Notes under the pieces: generated by a model | Databases searched by the model: none | What the model was told of the DNA's origin: nothing | What the model saw: the letters and a program-made list of their open reading frames with translations, nothing else | Position numbers and translations under genes: made by a program | Source: Streptomyces sp. M41(2017) | Lineage (GTDB): Bacteria > Actinomycetota > Actinomycetes > Streptomycetales > Streptomycetaceae | Assembly: GCF_002078175.1 (NCBI RefSeq) | Contig: NZ_MWFK01000001.1 | Span: 4,588,001-4,652,000 of the forward strand | Direction of reading: 5' to 3' | Length of the DNA stretch: 64,000 nt | Shown: positions 50,381 through 58,086 of the stretch, piece after piece | Numbering within the stretch: the stretch's first letter is position 1 | How the letters are laid out: every line of letters begins with the position of its first letter

Positions 50381-51175
50381 ATGCGAACTCAAGCGAGCGC
50401 GACGCACCATCCGCACGACGACGCCCCCGACACCTCGGAGGCGTTCCGCCGGCTCGCCACACTCCCTCAGGGCCCGCAGCGCGACGCCCTCCGCGAGGAG
50501 ATCGTCGAGTCCTGGCTGCCGATGGCCGACCGTCTCGCGGGCCGGTTCCGCAACCGTGGCGAGAACTCCGACGACCTGCGGCAGGTGGCGGCGCTCGGCC
50601 TCGTCAAGGCCGTCGACCGCTACGACCCCGAACTCGGCAACGCCTTCGAGAGCTACGCCGTGCCGACGATCACCGGCGAGATCAAGCGCCACTTCCGTGA
50701 CCACATGTGGACGCTGCACGTGCCGCGCCGCGTCCAGGACCTGCGCAACCGGGTCCGCTTCGCCGCCCAGGATCTGTCGCAGACCATCTCGGGCCGACGT
50801 CCCACCGTCGCCGAGATCGCCGAGCGCGCCCGGCTGAGCGAGGAGGACGTGCTGACCGGCCTGGAGGCGCTGGAGAGCTTCACCGCGCTCTCGCTGGACG
50901 CCGAACTGCCCGGCAGCGACGACGGCTACTCCCTCAGCGACGCCCTCGGATCCGCCGACCCGGCGCTCGACACGGTCATCGACCGCGAGGCCGTCAAGCC
51001 GCGGCTCCAGGCGCTCCCCGAGCGGGAACGCGCCATCCTCTACATGCGGTTCTTCGACGACATGACGCAGAGCCGCATCGCCGACGAGCTGGGCATCTCC
51101 CAGATGCACGTCTCCCGGCTCATCACCCGCTGCTGCTCGCGGCTGCGCGACCAGGTCATGCGCGACGCCGCCTAA
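50381..51175 (+). CDS. RNA polymerase sigma factor, SigB/SigF/SigG subfamily
   Basis: A 264-residue group 3 sigma factor of the stress/sporulation type. Region 2 has LVKAVDRYDPELGNAFESYA and VPTITGEIKRHFRDHMW, region 3 PRRVQDLRNRVRFAAQDLSQ, and region 4 the HTH ERAILYMRFFDDMTQSRIAD then ELGISQMHVSRLITR. Such factors are normally held by an RsbW-like anti-sigma factor, but none is in the window. GGGAG lies twelve bases before the ATG, a long gap. The reading frame ends in a TAA whose last base belongs to an inserted IS element; without the insertion the stop would have been TAG. Confidence 0.92.
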   Translation: MRTQASATHHPHDDAPDTSEAFRRLATLPQGPQRDALREEIVESWLPMADRLAGRFRNRGENSDDLRQVAALGLVKAVDRYDPELGNAFESYAVPTITGEIKRHFRDHMWTLHVPRRVQDLRNRVRFAAQDLSQTISGRRPTVAEIAERARLSEEDVLTGLEALESFTALSLDAELPGSDDGYSLSDALGSADPALDTVIDREAVKPRLQALPERERAILYMRFFDDMTQSRIADELGISQMHVSRLITRCCSRLRDQVMRDAA

Positions 51176-52042
51176 AGGGTGTTGCAGAAGGTTCGGTTCT
51201 GGGCATTTTGCCTGTATGGGTGCGGTGTTACGGGCTGAGCCGTTGTGGGTGGAGACGTTCACCGGCTTGCGGATGGACCGGTTCGCGAAGCTGGTGAAGG
51301 CGGTACGCGAACGGGGCGGGAACGGGCCCGGCGGCGGTCGGCCGTGGTGTCTGCCGCTGCCGGACCGGGTGCTGCTGGTGGCCGTGTACTACCGCACGAA
51401 CCTCACGATGCGGCAGCTCGCGCCGCTGTTCGGCATCTCGCCGGCGACGGTGTGCCGGGTCATCCAGCGGCTCCGTCCGCTGCTGGCGCTCGAGCGGGCT
51501 CCGCGGCCGGTGACGGACACCGAACGGCTGTGGATCGTGGACGGCACTCTCATTCCGGTCCGTGACCGCAAGGTCGGTGCCTCGTCCCGCAACTACCGAT
51601 TCTCGGCGAACGTGCAGGTCATCATCGATGCGGACACCCGCCTGGTCATCGCGGCGGCCCGGCCAGCGCCAGGTAACAAGGCCGACGCGCATGTCTGGCG
51701 GGAGTCAGACCTGCCCGCTCTGGTGGCGGGCACGACGGTCATCGCGGACGGCGCCTACCTCGGCACCGGCCTGATCGTCCCGCACCGCAAAAGAGCCGGC
51801 CGCCCCCTCCTGCGCGGGCAGGAGGAGGACAACGCCGAGCACCGAAGGGTGCGAGCCCGTGTCGAGCACACCTTGGCCAGGATGAAGAACTGGAAGATCC
51901 TGCGCGACTGCCGCCAGAAGGGAGACGGCCTTCACCACGCGGTCCAGGCCGTCGCCACCATGCACAACCTCGCCATGGCGCGGTGAAACAGCAGGCCAGG
52001 CGCCACTTCACCCGCCAAAGCCGGACCTTCTGCAACACCCTT
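51175..52042 (+). mobile_element. IS5 family insertion sequence (IS427-like), intact, 868 bp
   Basis: Terminal inverted repeats of 22 bp (51175-51196 and 52021-52042, one mismatch) begin AAGGGTGTTGCAGAAGGT. They are flanked by a TA duplication (51173-51174 and 52043-52044), the target choice typical of this group. One transposase gene fills the element in one uninterrupted frame. It has landed in the stop codon of the sigma-factor gene. Confidence 0.92.
51216..51986 (+). CDS. IS5-type DDE transposase (HTH_Tnp_4/DDE_Tnp_4)
   Basis: A 256-residue transposase. An N-terminal helix-turn-helix (about 62-87: TNLTMRQLAPLFGISPATVC) precedes the catalytic RNase-H-like domain with D109 in WIVDGTLIPV, D178 in VIADGAYLG and E217 in RARVEHTLARMK. 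All three acidic residues are present and there is no frameshift, so the element looks competent. It lies on the same strand as the sigma-factor gene. Confidence 0.95.
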   Translation: MGAVLRAEPLWVETFTGLRMDRFAKLVKAVRERGGNGPGGGRPWCLPLPDRVLLVAVYYRTNLTMRQLAPLFGISPATVCRVIQRLRPLLALERAPRPVTDTERLWIVDGTLIPVRDRKVGASSRNYRFSANVQVIIDADTRLVIAAARPAPGNKADAHVWRESDLPALVAGTTVIADGAYLGTGLIVPHRKRAGRPLLRGQEEDNAEHRRVRARVEHTLARMKNWKILRDCRQKGDGLHHAVQAVATMHNLAMAR

Positions 52043-52044
52043 TA

Positions 52045-52627
52045 GGGCGTGTCCGCTCCGTCTCGCCTGCCCGGCGACGCCCGGCACGCACGCTCGCCGC
52101 GCCGGCCCCGGACCCGAGTACGTCCAGTACGCAGGCCTGGGGCCGGCACACCGAGAGCACGCTTTCCCGAGCTCTCGGCCGCGCTCGAGCTGGGGAGGCC
52201 CCGATGACGCCGCCGGGCCCGCCCTCCGGGCGGACGACGCGACTTCGCGGACACGGCCCGGGCTCCTCCCCTTGCGCCTCCCTTCGCGTCCGGCGGCCGG
52301 GGAAGCCGCCCGGGCGGAGACGCCGCTCGCACCGCGAGGCCGTCGGCACCGCGAGGCCGCCTGCACCGCGAGGCCGTCGGCACCGTGAGGCCGTTCGCGC
52401 CGACAAACACCGAGCCCGTCGCGTGACCCCGCAGACGCGGTGCCCGCGGCGGGCCGCCGCGTGGGAGCAGCGCTCGTCGGCGCAGGCGCCATCACCCGCT
52501 CGGGCCCCTGTTGTCCCGCGAATGGTGCCCGGCCGATAGCGCGCCGGGGCAGGCCGGGCTCTGATGGGCCCGAGGGACACGACGGCCGTGGCTCTCGGAC
52601 CGCAGCCCCGCCGAAGGAGCCCCGCTC
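52045..52627. other. 583-bp non-coding stretch with stem-loop and 17-bp repeats
   Basis: No convincing gene is seen on either strand. The former 3' flank of the sigma gene lies here. Arms GCCGGCCCC and GGGGCCGGC around 52107-52148 can form a stem enclosing a short ACGTCCAGTACG segment. At 52329-52397 four copies of a 17-bp unit follow. A GAAGGAG ribosome site at the end serves the next gene. Confidence 0.5.
52329..52397. repeat. Four tandem 17-bp units
   Basis: GCACCGCGAGGCCGTCG is repeated four times with few changes (starts at 52329, 52346, 52363 and 52380). It does not lie in any gene I accept. Confidence 0.85.
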
Positions 52628-53596
52628 ATGCGCCGTACCGCCCGTGTCCTGTACGCCACCGCCCTCGCCGGCGCCGCGCTGGGCGTCGCCGCGTCGGCCG
52701 CGTCCGCGGATCCGGCCGCGGAGGTCAGCCCGGGCTCCGTCGAACCCGGGGGCACCATCACCATCACCGTCACCTGCGACGGGGTCGGCGGCGCCCCGCC
52801 CGAGGCCATCGACGCCAGCTCCCGGGGATTCGAGGAGGGCAAGGTGCGACTGCACCGCGTCGAGGGCGACGCCGCGCACGCCGCGGGAGCCGCCGCCTAT
52901 CGCGGCACGGCCCGCATCCCGTCCGGAGCCCCCGAGGGCGCGGGCGGTCCGGCCGCGTCGGACTCCGGTCCGGGGACGGTCTCCGACCCGGGGACGGGCT
53001 ACGACGGGACGGGCGTCCTCGACAGGACGGTCTCCTCCGTCGCGGGGACGACCGACGCCGAGAACGGTGACGTGCCGCCCGCCGACCCCGACTCCGGCGG
53101 CTCGGACACGGTCGCGCCCGACGCCATGGAGCCGCCCGCCGTCGCCACCGACCCCGAACAGCCCGGCTCCGGTTACCCCGACCCCGTGACCCCCGACGAC
53201 GTGGGGCCGGACGCCGTGGGTCCGGACACCGTTCCCGAACCCGCGGCGCCGGAGACGGCGCCCGAACCCCTGGTCCCCGACACCGCGCCGGCCGCCCCGG
53301 TGGCCCCCGAAGTCGGCGGCGCCGCCCGCGGAGAGTGGGGCGTCGACGGTGTCTGCCCCGCGCCGCAGGGCGGCCAGGGGAAGCAGTGGACCGCCTCGTA
53401 CTCCGTCGCCCGGGGCGCCCCGGCGCACGAGCCGAGCACGGGAACGGGAGAGCGTCCTCCCACCGTCCAGCAGGGTGTGCACGCCGGCCGCGGCGGTGCC
53501 TTCACCGACTCCGTGCCCGCACTGGTCGCGGGCGGTCTGCTGATCGCCGGTGCCGGATGTGCTGCCGTCCACCGCCTGCGCAACCGCCGCGGCTGA
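52628..53596 (+). CDS. Secreted, C-terminally membrane-anchored protein with acidic Pro/Asp-rich linker
   Basis: A 322-residue exported protein. A signal peptide (MRRTARVLYATALAGAALGV, then AASAASA) is followed by a small beta domain (VSPGSVEPGGTITITVTCDG), an acidic low-complexity region at about 115-235 rich in Asp, Pro, Val and Thr (VAPDAMEPPAV, EPAAPETAPEPLVPDTAP), a short conserved block (WGVDGVCPAPQGGQGKQWTA), and a C-terminal membrane helix (VPALVAGGLLIAGAGCAAVH) with basic tail. No LPxTG sorting signal is seen. Similar proteins without the acidic insert lie beside sigma factors in other Streptomyces, to my recollection. Confidence 0.8.
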   Translation: MRRTARVLYATALAGAALGVAASAASADPAAEVSPGSVEPGGTITITVTCDGVGGAPPEAIDASSRGFEEGKVRLHRVEGDAAHAAGAAAYRGTARIPSGAPEGAGGPAASDSGPGTVSDPGTGYDGTGVLDRTVSSVAGTTDAENGDVPPADPDSGGSDTVAPDAMEPPAVATDPEQPGSGYPDPVTPDDVGPDAVGPDTVPEPAAPETAPEPLVPDTAPAAPVAPEVGGAARGEWGVDGVCPAPQGGQGKQWTASYSVARGAPAHEPSTGTGERPPTVQQGVHAGRGGAFTDSVPALVAGGLLIAGAGCAAVHRLRNRRG

Positions 53597-53770
53597 CCGA
53601 CCGGACGGCACGACGACGCCCACGGCGTGATCGGTGACGACGGGACAGGCGTGACCCCGGAGGCAGTCATGGGTCGGCGTGCCGCCGGGTACGGACAGTC
53701 CGACGGCCCGGAACGCCGAGCCCCGCAACCGGAACCGCGGGAGGGGACCCCGGCCCCCGGACCGTGCGGC

Positions 53771-53940
53771 GGGGGGGGGGGGAAGACACCGGGACGGCAC
53801 AGGTCGACCCGGGCCACTCCAGGTCAGGGCAGCACAGGGCGGATCAGGGTGGATCAGGGCAGAGCAGGTCGGGTCGGGCCTGGACGTCGCAGGGCGGATC
53901 AGGCCAGGTCGGGGTACGGAACGCAAGGCATCACCCACGG
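53771..53940. repeat. Twelve-G homopolymer followed by degenerate GGATCAGGG-type repeats
   Basis: Positions 53771-53782 are twelve consecutive G. From about 53820 to 53920 purine-rich pieces such as GGTCAGGGC, GGATCAGGGT, GGATCAGGGC and GGATCAGGCC recur at about 10-bp intervals. The whole 357-base gap (53597-53953) holds no accepted gene; an upstream extension of the next ORF would run through it but has no ribosome site. Confidence 0.7.
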
Positions 53941-53953
53941 CGCGGAGGCACAC

Positions 53954-55183
53954 ATGCGGCGGACGGACCCGGAAGGCCGCGGACCGGTCCGTTACGGCCC
54001 GCCCCTCCCCGACCAGGGCCTGCCCGTGCTCCCCGAGCTGCGCACGGAGCTGGCCGCCGCGGCCGGCCGGGCGGACACCGAACTCTTCGGCGGCGGCCCC
54101 GCGTTCCTCGACGCCGCCTGCGGCTACTGGACCCGCCGCGGACTCCCCACCGCCGCCGACCGGGTGGCCGTCGCCGCCGGAGCCCCCGCGCTCCTGCTCG
54201 CCCTGACCGGCGCGCTCGGCGGCGACGTCCTCGCGCCCCGGCCCTGCGCCGCCTGGTGGGCGCCCCAGGCCCGCCTCCTCGGCCGCTCCGTGTTCCGGGT
54301 GGCGACGCCCGCCGAATGCGGTGGCGTCCCCGACCCGTACGCCCTCCTGGAGACCCTGCGCAGAGTCCGGGCCGAGGGCGGCGACCCGCGGCTGCTGGTG
54401 CTGTCCGTCGCCGACGACCCCACCGCCACCGTCGCGCCGCCCGAGCTGGTCCACGAGGCCGTCGAGGCCGCCGTGGGGGAGGGACTGCACGTGGTGAGCG
54501 ACGAGACCTGGCGCGACACCCTGCACCGGCCGCACGACACGGTGCTCCTCAGCCCCGCCGAGATGGCCCCCGACGACGTCACCGTGATCACCGACCTCGC
54601 GGGCGCGTTCCTGCCGCAGGGCTGGCCGGCCGCCGTCGCCCGCTTCCCCGCCGGGGAGGAGGGCGGCCGCCTGAGGTCCCGCGTCCTCGACGTGCTCACC
54701 GCGGTCGGCGCGCGCGTCGCCGAACCCGTCGCCGCCGCGGCCGCCCACGCGATCGAGGAGCCCGCCGCGGTCACCGGGCGGATCGCCGCAGCCGCCCGCC
54801 TGCACGCGGAGGTGGCAGGCGCCGCCCACCGCGTGGTGACCGCGGCCGGTGCCGTGGCGCGCCCCCCGCAGGCCGGCAGGCATCTGTACGTCGACCTCGG
54901 ACCGCTCCGCTCCGTGCTCGGCGCGCGGGGAGTCGGCGACGCGCAGGACCTGGAGGACCACCTGTCCGCCCGGCTCGGCATGCCCGCGCCCGGCGGGCAC
55001 CGCTTCGGCGACGACCTCGCCGCCCTCCGCGTCCGGCTGGGCAGCGGACCCCTGCTCGGCAGTACGGACGAGGAACGGACGCAGTCCCTCACGTCCCCCG
55101 CGCCCCTGGAACTGCCGCATGTGCGACGCGCGTTGACCCGGTTGGGGTCGGCCTTCGACGATCTCCGCGACGACGCTCGGTGA
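53954..55183 (+). CDS. Fold-type I aminotransferase-like protein with no lysine
   Basis: A 409-residue protein with the outline of class I/II PLP aminotransferases: an N-terminal substrate arm (LFGGGPAFLDAACGYWTRRG), cofactor-domain start AVAAGAPALLLALTGALGGD, the YAPCA-like APRPCAAWWAPQA, the acidic VVSDETWRDTL in place of D-E-x-Y, and VTVITDLAGAFLPQGW where the family has S-x-S-K followed by G-W-R-x-G. The catalytic lysine is absent, and in fact the whole chain has none. It is therefore probably not an active transaminase. ATG at 53954 with GGAGG five bases upstream; 13 bases before the metallo-hydrolase gene. Confidence 0.78.
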   Translation: MRRTDPEGRGPVRYGPPLPDQGLPVLPELRTELAAAAGRADTELFGGGPAFLDAACGYWTRRGLPTAADRVAVAAGAPALLLALTGALGGDVLAPRPCAAWWAPQARLLGRSVFRVATPAECGGVPDPYALLETLRRVRAEGGDPRLLVLSVADDPTATVAPPELVHEAVEAAVGEGLHVVSDETWRDTLHRPHDTVLLSPAEMAPDDVTVITDLAGAFLPQGWPAAVARFPAGEEGGRLRSRVLDVLTAVGARVAEPVAAAAAHAIEEPAAVTGRIAAAARLHAEVAGAAHRVVTAAGAVARPPQAGRHLYVDLGPLRSVLGARGVGDAQDLEDHLSARLGMPAPGGHRFGDDLAALRVRLGSGPLLGSTDEERTQSLTSPAPLELPHVRRALTRLGSAFDDLRDDAR

Positions 55184-55196
55184 TGGGAGCCTCCCG

Positions 55197-56267
55197 ATGA
55201 CGCAGCAGTCCGAGTCGACCACGAGCACGACGGCACAGGACACCGAAGGCCTCGCGCCCCCGACGCCCCCGCCGGCGGAGCACCCCGCCGTCGTCCCCCC
55301 GCCCCTCGCGGAACCCCGCCCGCTCGGCGAACGCCGTGTCTGGCCGCGCTCCTTCGTGGACCGGCTGACCGCCCCGCTGCCCGGGCTGCGGGCCTTCGCC
55401 CGGTTCGCCCGCGAGGGCGCGCTGCGGCCCGGCGCCGACGGGCTCGCCGACATCCCCCTGCTGCCCTTCGAACCGGCACCGCTGCCCGGCGTGGACACCC
55501 GCACGGTCGCCGTCTCCTGGGCGGGGCACGCGAGTTGGGTGATCCGGATCGGCGGGCTCACCGTCCTCACCGACCCCGTCTGGTCCCGCAGGATCATCGG
55601 CACCCCGGCCCGGATCACCCCGGTCGGCGTGGCCTGGAGCGCGCTGCCCCGCGTCGACGCGGTCGTCATCAGCCACAACCACTACGACCACCTGGACGCC
55701 CCGACCCTGCGCCGACTCCCGCGCGACACAACGGTGTTCGTGCCCGCCGGCCTCGGACGCTGGTTCAGGCGGCGCCGGTTCACCCACGTCACCGAGCTGG
55801 ACTGGTGGGAGGCGGTCGAACTGGGCGGCGTCCGCTTCGACTTCGTCCCCGCGCACCACTGGTCCAAGCGGGGCCTCACCGACACCTGCCGCACCCTGTG
55901 GGGCGGCTGGGTCCTCACCTCGCCCGAGGGCCGGCGGGTGTACTTCGCGGGCGACACCGGATACGGCCACTGGTTCGCCCGCATCGGGCAGCGCCACCCC
56001 GGGATCGACCTGGCCCTGCTGCCCATCGGGGCCTATGACCCGCGCTGGTGGCTGAGCGACGTGCACTGCGATCCGGAGGAGGCGGTGCGGGCCGCCGTCG
56101 ACCTGCGGGCCCGGCGGATGGCGCCGATGCACTGGGGGACGTTCGTCCTCTCCGCGGAACCGGTGCTGGAGCCGCTGCGCCGGGTGCGGGCCGCCTGGGA
56201 GAGGGCGGGCCTCGCCCGCGAGGACCTCTGGGATCTGCCGGTCGGAGGATCCCGGGTGCTGGGCTGA
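55197..56267 (+). CDS. Metallo-beta-lactamase-fold hydrolase, NAPE-PLD/UlaG-like
   Basis: A 356-residue hydrolase. The zinc motif is ISHNHYDHLD (HxHxDH), preceded by SWAGHASWVIRIGGLTVLTDP and followed by the histidine in VPAHHWSKRG, the aspartate in YFAGDTGYG and the last histidine in PMHWGTF. These features match the N-acyl-phosphatidylethanolamine phospholipase D-like subgroup. The N-terminal 50 residues are Pro-rich and may hold no fold. It is closely spaced after the lysine-free protein. Confidence 0.9.
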   Translation: MTQQSESTTSTTAQDTEGLAPPTPPPAEHPAVVPPPLAEPRPLGERRVWPRSFVDRLTAPLPGLRAFARFAREGALRPGADGLADIPLLPFEPAPLPGVDTRTVAVSWAGHASWVIRIGGLTVLTDPVWSRRIIGTPARITPVGVAWSALPRVDAVVISHNHYDHLDAPTLRRLPRDTTVFVPAGLGRWFRRRRFTHVTELDWWEAVELGGVRFDFVPAHHWSKRGLTDTCRTLWGGWVLTSPEGRRVYFAGDTGYGHWFARIGQRHPGIDLALLPIGAYDPRWWLSDVHCDPEEAVRAAVDLRARRMAPMHWGTFVLSAEPVLEPLRRVRAAWERAGLAREDLWDLPVGGSRVLG

Positions 56268-56306
56268 GACCGGCGCCCCGGGACGGCGGGCGGGCGGCGC
56301 CGCGCA

Positions 56307-56504
56307 GCGACCGCAGGCTCCCCGAGGCGACCGCAGGCTCCACGAAGCGACCGCAGGCTCCCCGAGGCGACCGCAGGCTCCCCGAGGCGACCGCAGGCTC
56401 CCCGAGGCGACCGCAGGCTCCACGAAGCGACCGCAGGCTCCACGAAGCCCCGCACGCTCCACGAAGCCCCGCACGCTCCCCGAGGCGACCGCACGCTCCA
56501 CGAG
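56307..56504. repeat. Minisatellite of about ten 20-bp units
   Basis: Ten consecutive units of GCGACCGCAGGCTCCCCGAG, alternating with the variant ending CCACGAA, fill the gap between two convergent genes ending at 56267 and 56545. Units 8 and 9 are 19 bp and carry CGCACG instead of CGCAGG, so the array has begun to diverge at its right end. Confidence 0.92.
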
Positions 56505-56544
56505 ACGGCTCGCCGGGAAGGGGTTTCGCTACGAAGGAGGTTCG

Positions 56545-57231
56545 CTACGAGGCGGCCGGCCTGCGGATCCTGCGCCACAGGCCCGGCACGGCGCTGATCG
56601 CCAGGGTCAGCGCCACCGCGGCCACCACGCCCTCCCACGGCTCACTGAACAGCGAGCCCCCGAGGATGCCGATGACCTGGTAGGTGGCCGCCCAGGCGAG
56701 GCACGCGGGTATGTCCCCGCGGGCGAAGGTCCGCAGCGGCATCTTCGCCATCAGGCAGGCCAGCATCACCGGGATGCGGCCGGCCGGGACCAGCCGGGAC
56801 AGCACGAGCACGGCCATGCCGTGGTCGTGCAGCTTCTCCTGCGCCTGCGTGAGCCGGTCCTCGGGCGCCCGCTGCCGGATCGCCTCCAGCCAGCGCGAGC
56901 CGTTCTTCGAGCCCATGCCGCGCCGGCCGAGCCAGTACAGCGCGATGTCCCCGAGGAACGCCGCGAGCGAGGAGACCAGGAACACCGTCAGCAGCGCGAA
57001 CGGCGCCGTCTGATGGAACGCCACCACAGCCGCCGAACTCACCAGCGCGCCCGTCGGCACCACCGGCACCAGGGCGCCGATCAGCACCAGCAGGAACAGG
57101 GTCGGATACCCGATCGCCTGCTGCGCCGACTCCTGCGATCCCCGCGCGGCCGCGGCGGACAGCAGCGTCACCGGAGCCGCGCCCTTGACCGACATCAGGA
57201 GAGAGGGGACCACGGCGGCCCAGGGAGTCAC
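56545..57231 (-). CDS. DedA/SNARE-associated (VTT) family membrane protein
   Basis: A 228-residue membrane protein. It has the DedA pattern: two re-entrant hydrophobic segments (LFLLVLIGALVPVVPTGALV), ALYWLGRRGMGSKNG, the arginine-bearing SRLVPAGRIPVMLACLMAKM and a C-terminal helix pair. DedA proteins act as flippases for undecaprenyl phosphate or phosphatidylethanolamine. Its GTG overlaps the stop of the minus-strand metallo-hydrolase gene by four bases, so the two are coupled. Confidence 0.9.
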   Translation of the reverse strand: MTPWAAVVPSLLMSVKGAAPVTLLSAAAARGSQESAQQAIGYPTLFLLVLIGALVPVVPTGALVSSAAVVAFHQTAPFALLTVFLVSSLAAFLGDIALYWLGRRGMGSKNGSRWLEAIRQRAPEDRLTQAQEKLHDHGMAVLVLSRLVPAGRIPVMLACLMAKMPLRTFARGDIPACLAWAATYQVIGILGGSLFSEPWEGVVAAVALTLAISAVPGLWRRIRRPAAS

Positions 57232-58001
57232 CGCGCGACCTCCGGACGCACCCGCTCGCCGTGGTCCGGACGGTGCACCGACACACCGGGCGCACGCTCG
57301 GCGGCCAGGCGCACGAACTCCTCACCCGGCGCGTGGAATTCGTGCGGGCGCACGGCGTCCATCCCGATGGGCCAGAACGTGCCGTAGTGCACGGGCACGG
57401 CGCTGCGCGGCCGCAGGTCGGCGAGTGCCTCGGCCGCCCGCCCCGCGTCCAGATGCCCCTCACCGAGATGGGGACCCCAGCCGCCCACCGGCAGCAGTGC
57501 CACGTCGACCTCCCCCACCTCCTCGGCCATCTCCGGGAACAACCCCGTGTCCCCGGCGAAATACGTCCGCGCGTCGCCCTCGATCACATACCCCACGGCG
57601 GGGGAGCGATGCGGCCCGACCGGCAGCCGACGCCCGTCGTGCCGCGCCGACACGGTCCGAACGAGGAGGTCGCCGACCCGGGTCATGTCGCCGGGCACGA
57701 CCTCGGTCAGCCGCAGATGGTCCAGCCGGCGCAGACCGGGCACCGCCCGCGGGGCACCTCGCGGGACCAGCACCCGGGTGCCCGGGGCCAGTCGGGCGAG
57801 TGACGGCACATGCAGATGATCCGCGTGCAGATGGGAGACCAGGGCGACGTCGGCGACCGCGGCCGACGGCGGGGGCGGCGCCCCGCGCCGGCGGCGCAGG
57901 TGCGCGAGCCGGCGCGCGAAGAGCGGATCCGTGAGCACGCGCGTGCCGGAGTCCTCCAGCGTGCACGTGGCATGCCCCCACCAGGTGATCTCCACCGGCA
58001 C
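57228..58001 (-). CDS. Metallo-beta-lactamase-fold hydrolase, NAPE-PLD/UlaG-like
   Basis: A 257-residue hydrolase with VSHLHADHLH as the zinc motif, ITWWGHATCTLEDSGTRVLT before it, YFAGDTGLFP for the bridging aspartate and PVHYGTFWPIG for the last histidine. It is shorter than the relative at 55197-56267. GTG with GAAGGAGG seven bases upstream. Coupling to DedA (GTGA overlap) hints that its substrate is a membrane lipid or carrier lipid, which is inference. Confidence 0.9.
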   Translation of the reverse strand: MPVEITWWGHATCTLEDSGTRVLTDPLFARRLAHLRRRRGAPPPPSAAVADVALVSHLHADHLHVPSLARLAPGTRVLVPRGAPRAVPGLRRLDHLRLTEVVPGDMTRVGDLLVRTVSARHDGRRLPVGPHRSPAVGYVIEGDARTYFAGDTGLFPEMAEEVGEVDVALLPVGGWGPHLGEGHLDAGRAAEALADLRPRSAVPVHYGTFWPIGMDAVRPHEFHAPGEEFVRLAAERAPGVSVHRPDHGERVRPEVAR

Positions 58002-58086
58002 CTCTTTGCCTCCTTCGCACGACTCCCCCCGAGCCTACGGGCAGGAGTAGGGTCGGCGACGAAACCCGGAGGTGAGGGGGGACACC

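Noticed and set aside
51932..55678. A 1248-codon minus-strand open frame over the secreted protein and aminotransferase-like genes
   Set aside because: Its translation is low-complexity Arg/Gly/Ala without domains, while the opposite strand shows recognisable signal peptide and enzyme folds.
56307..56504. Regular repeats that might be a CRISPR array
   Set aside because: The units are directly tandem with no spacers between them and no cas genes are near.
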